A DNA stretch of 64,000 bases from NCBI RefSeq assembly GCF_043945595.1, contig NZ_JBIFNP010000001.1, positions 62,001-126,000 on the forward strand. Reading direction: 5' to 3'. This document shows, piece after piece, positions 63,902 through 64,000 of the stretch (position 1 is its first letter; the number at the start of each line of letters is the position of its first letter). The position numbers were made by a program, and so were the translations under genes. Below the pieces are notes generated by a model. That model was not told the DNA's origin. It worked only from the letters and a program-made list of their open reading frames with translations, and made no database searches. This stretch comes from Paenibacillus_S sp043945595 (GTDB lineage Bacteria > Bacillota > Bacilli > Paenibacillales > NBRC-103111).

Positions 63902-64000
63902 AAGTCATAAGAAAATCAATTGTTCCTTTACTGCTTTTTATCCTCGTCTTTGCTGCCGAGCTGCCTTCGATTTCGTATTGGGCCGTTCAGTATCATTACG
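63898..64000 (+). CDS. Membrane protein, 5' part (runs off the window)
   Basis: An ATG at 63898 overlaps the stop of the GT2-GtrA gene (ATGA). The first 34 residues contain one hydrophobic helix (IVPLLLFILVFAAELPSIS). The tight coupling and the usual partner of GT2-GtrA genes suggest a polyprenyl-phosphate-sugar-dependent membrane glycosyltransferase. Too little is visible to be sure. Confidence 0.6.
   Translation, partial: MKVIRKSIVPLLLFILVFAAELPSISYWAVQYHY

Noticed and set aside
1..64000. CRISPR arrays, rRNA genes, prophage or plasmid replication genes
   Set aside because: I looked for regular spaced repeats, rRNA segments and phage or plasmid gene families and saw none.

Overview
The window looks like chromosomal DNA of a spore-forming, moderately GC-rich Firmicute, most likely Paenibacillus or a close relative. 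The reasons are the menaquinol oxidase operon qoxABCD, the infC-rpmI-rplT operon with an AUU-started infC, small Bacillales proteins (YfkK, YneK/DUF2621, YjfB, WGxxGxxG type), a YtqA/YtqB pair, and LplB/LplC-type sugar permeases with YesS-like transmembrane AraC regulators. No plasmid, phage or CRISPR signature was seen.

Layout. 0-2.2 kb: end of an SprT-like gene, four tRNAs (Asn, Ser, Glu, Leu), a frameshifted corA and one copy of a 224-bp palindromic repeat. 2.2-14.1 kb: efflux pumps (MATE; MFS plus HlyD-type adaptor), a WrbA-like flavoprotein, a GDPD phosphodiesterase, an SLH-domain secreted protein, nfo, purU and a diguanylate cyclase. 14.5-19.2 kb: central carbon genes tkt, ppnP and pgi, then yigZ. 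19.5-21 kb: small regulators and hypotheticals. 21.3-25.3 kb: qoxABCD on the minus strand. 25.4-31 kb: an IS1182-type element inserted in a terminator loop, a HisRS-like orphan protein, a MerR regulator divergent from a carboxymuconolactone-decarboxylase-like gene, and an IS256-type element. 31.9-47.9 kb: rlmD, then two consecutive ABC sugar-import modules, each with a YesS-like sensor/AraC regulator; the second ends in a Cys-type sulfatase. 49-60.8 kb: two radical SAM genes, manA, mnmM, a cytochrome c lipoprotein, trmB, a UgtP-like glycosyltransferase, a PAP2 phosphatase and a GT2 synthase. 60.8-64 kb: infC operon with its L20-type leader, a second copy of the 224-bp repeat, and a GT2-GtrA glycosyltransferase.

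The ABC modules lack an ATPase gene, which fits use of a shared MsmX-type ATPase. The sulfatase suggests that the second module handles a sulfated glycan.

Two things stand out. First, a family of palindromic, non-coding mobile repeats: two near-identical 224-bp copies and a diverged third copy that is itself interrupted by a 172-bp MITE. In all three, the same end abuts an intrinsic-terminator hairpin. The MITE shares its terminal repeats with the IS1182-type element, which also sits in a terminator. Second, at least eleven coding genes carry single-base frameshifts, including transketolase and the oxidase catalytic subunit. This points to base-level assembly errors more than to real decay.
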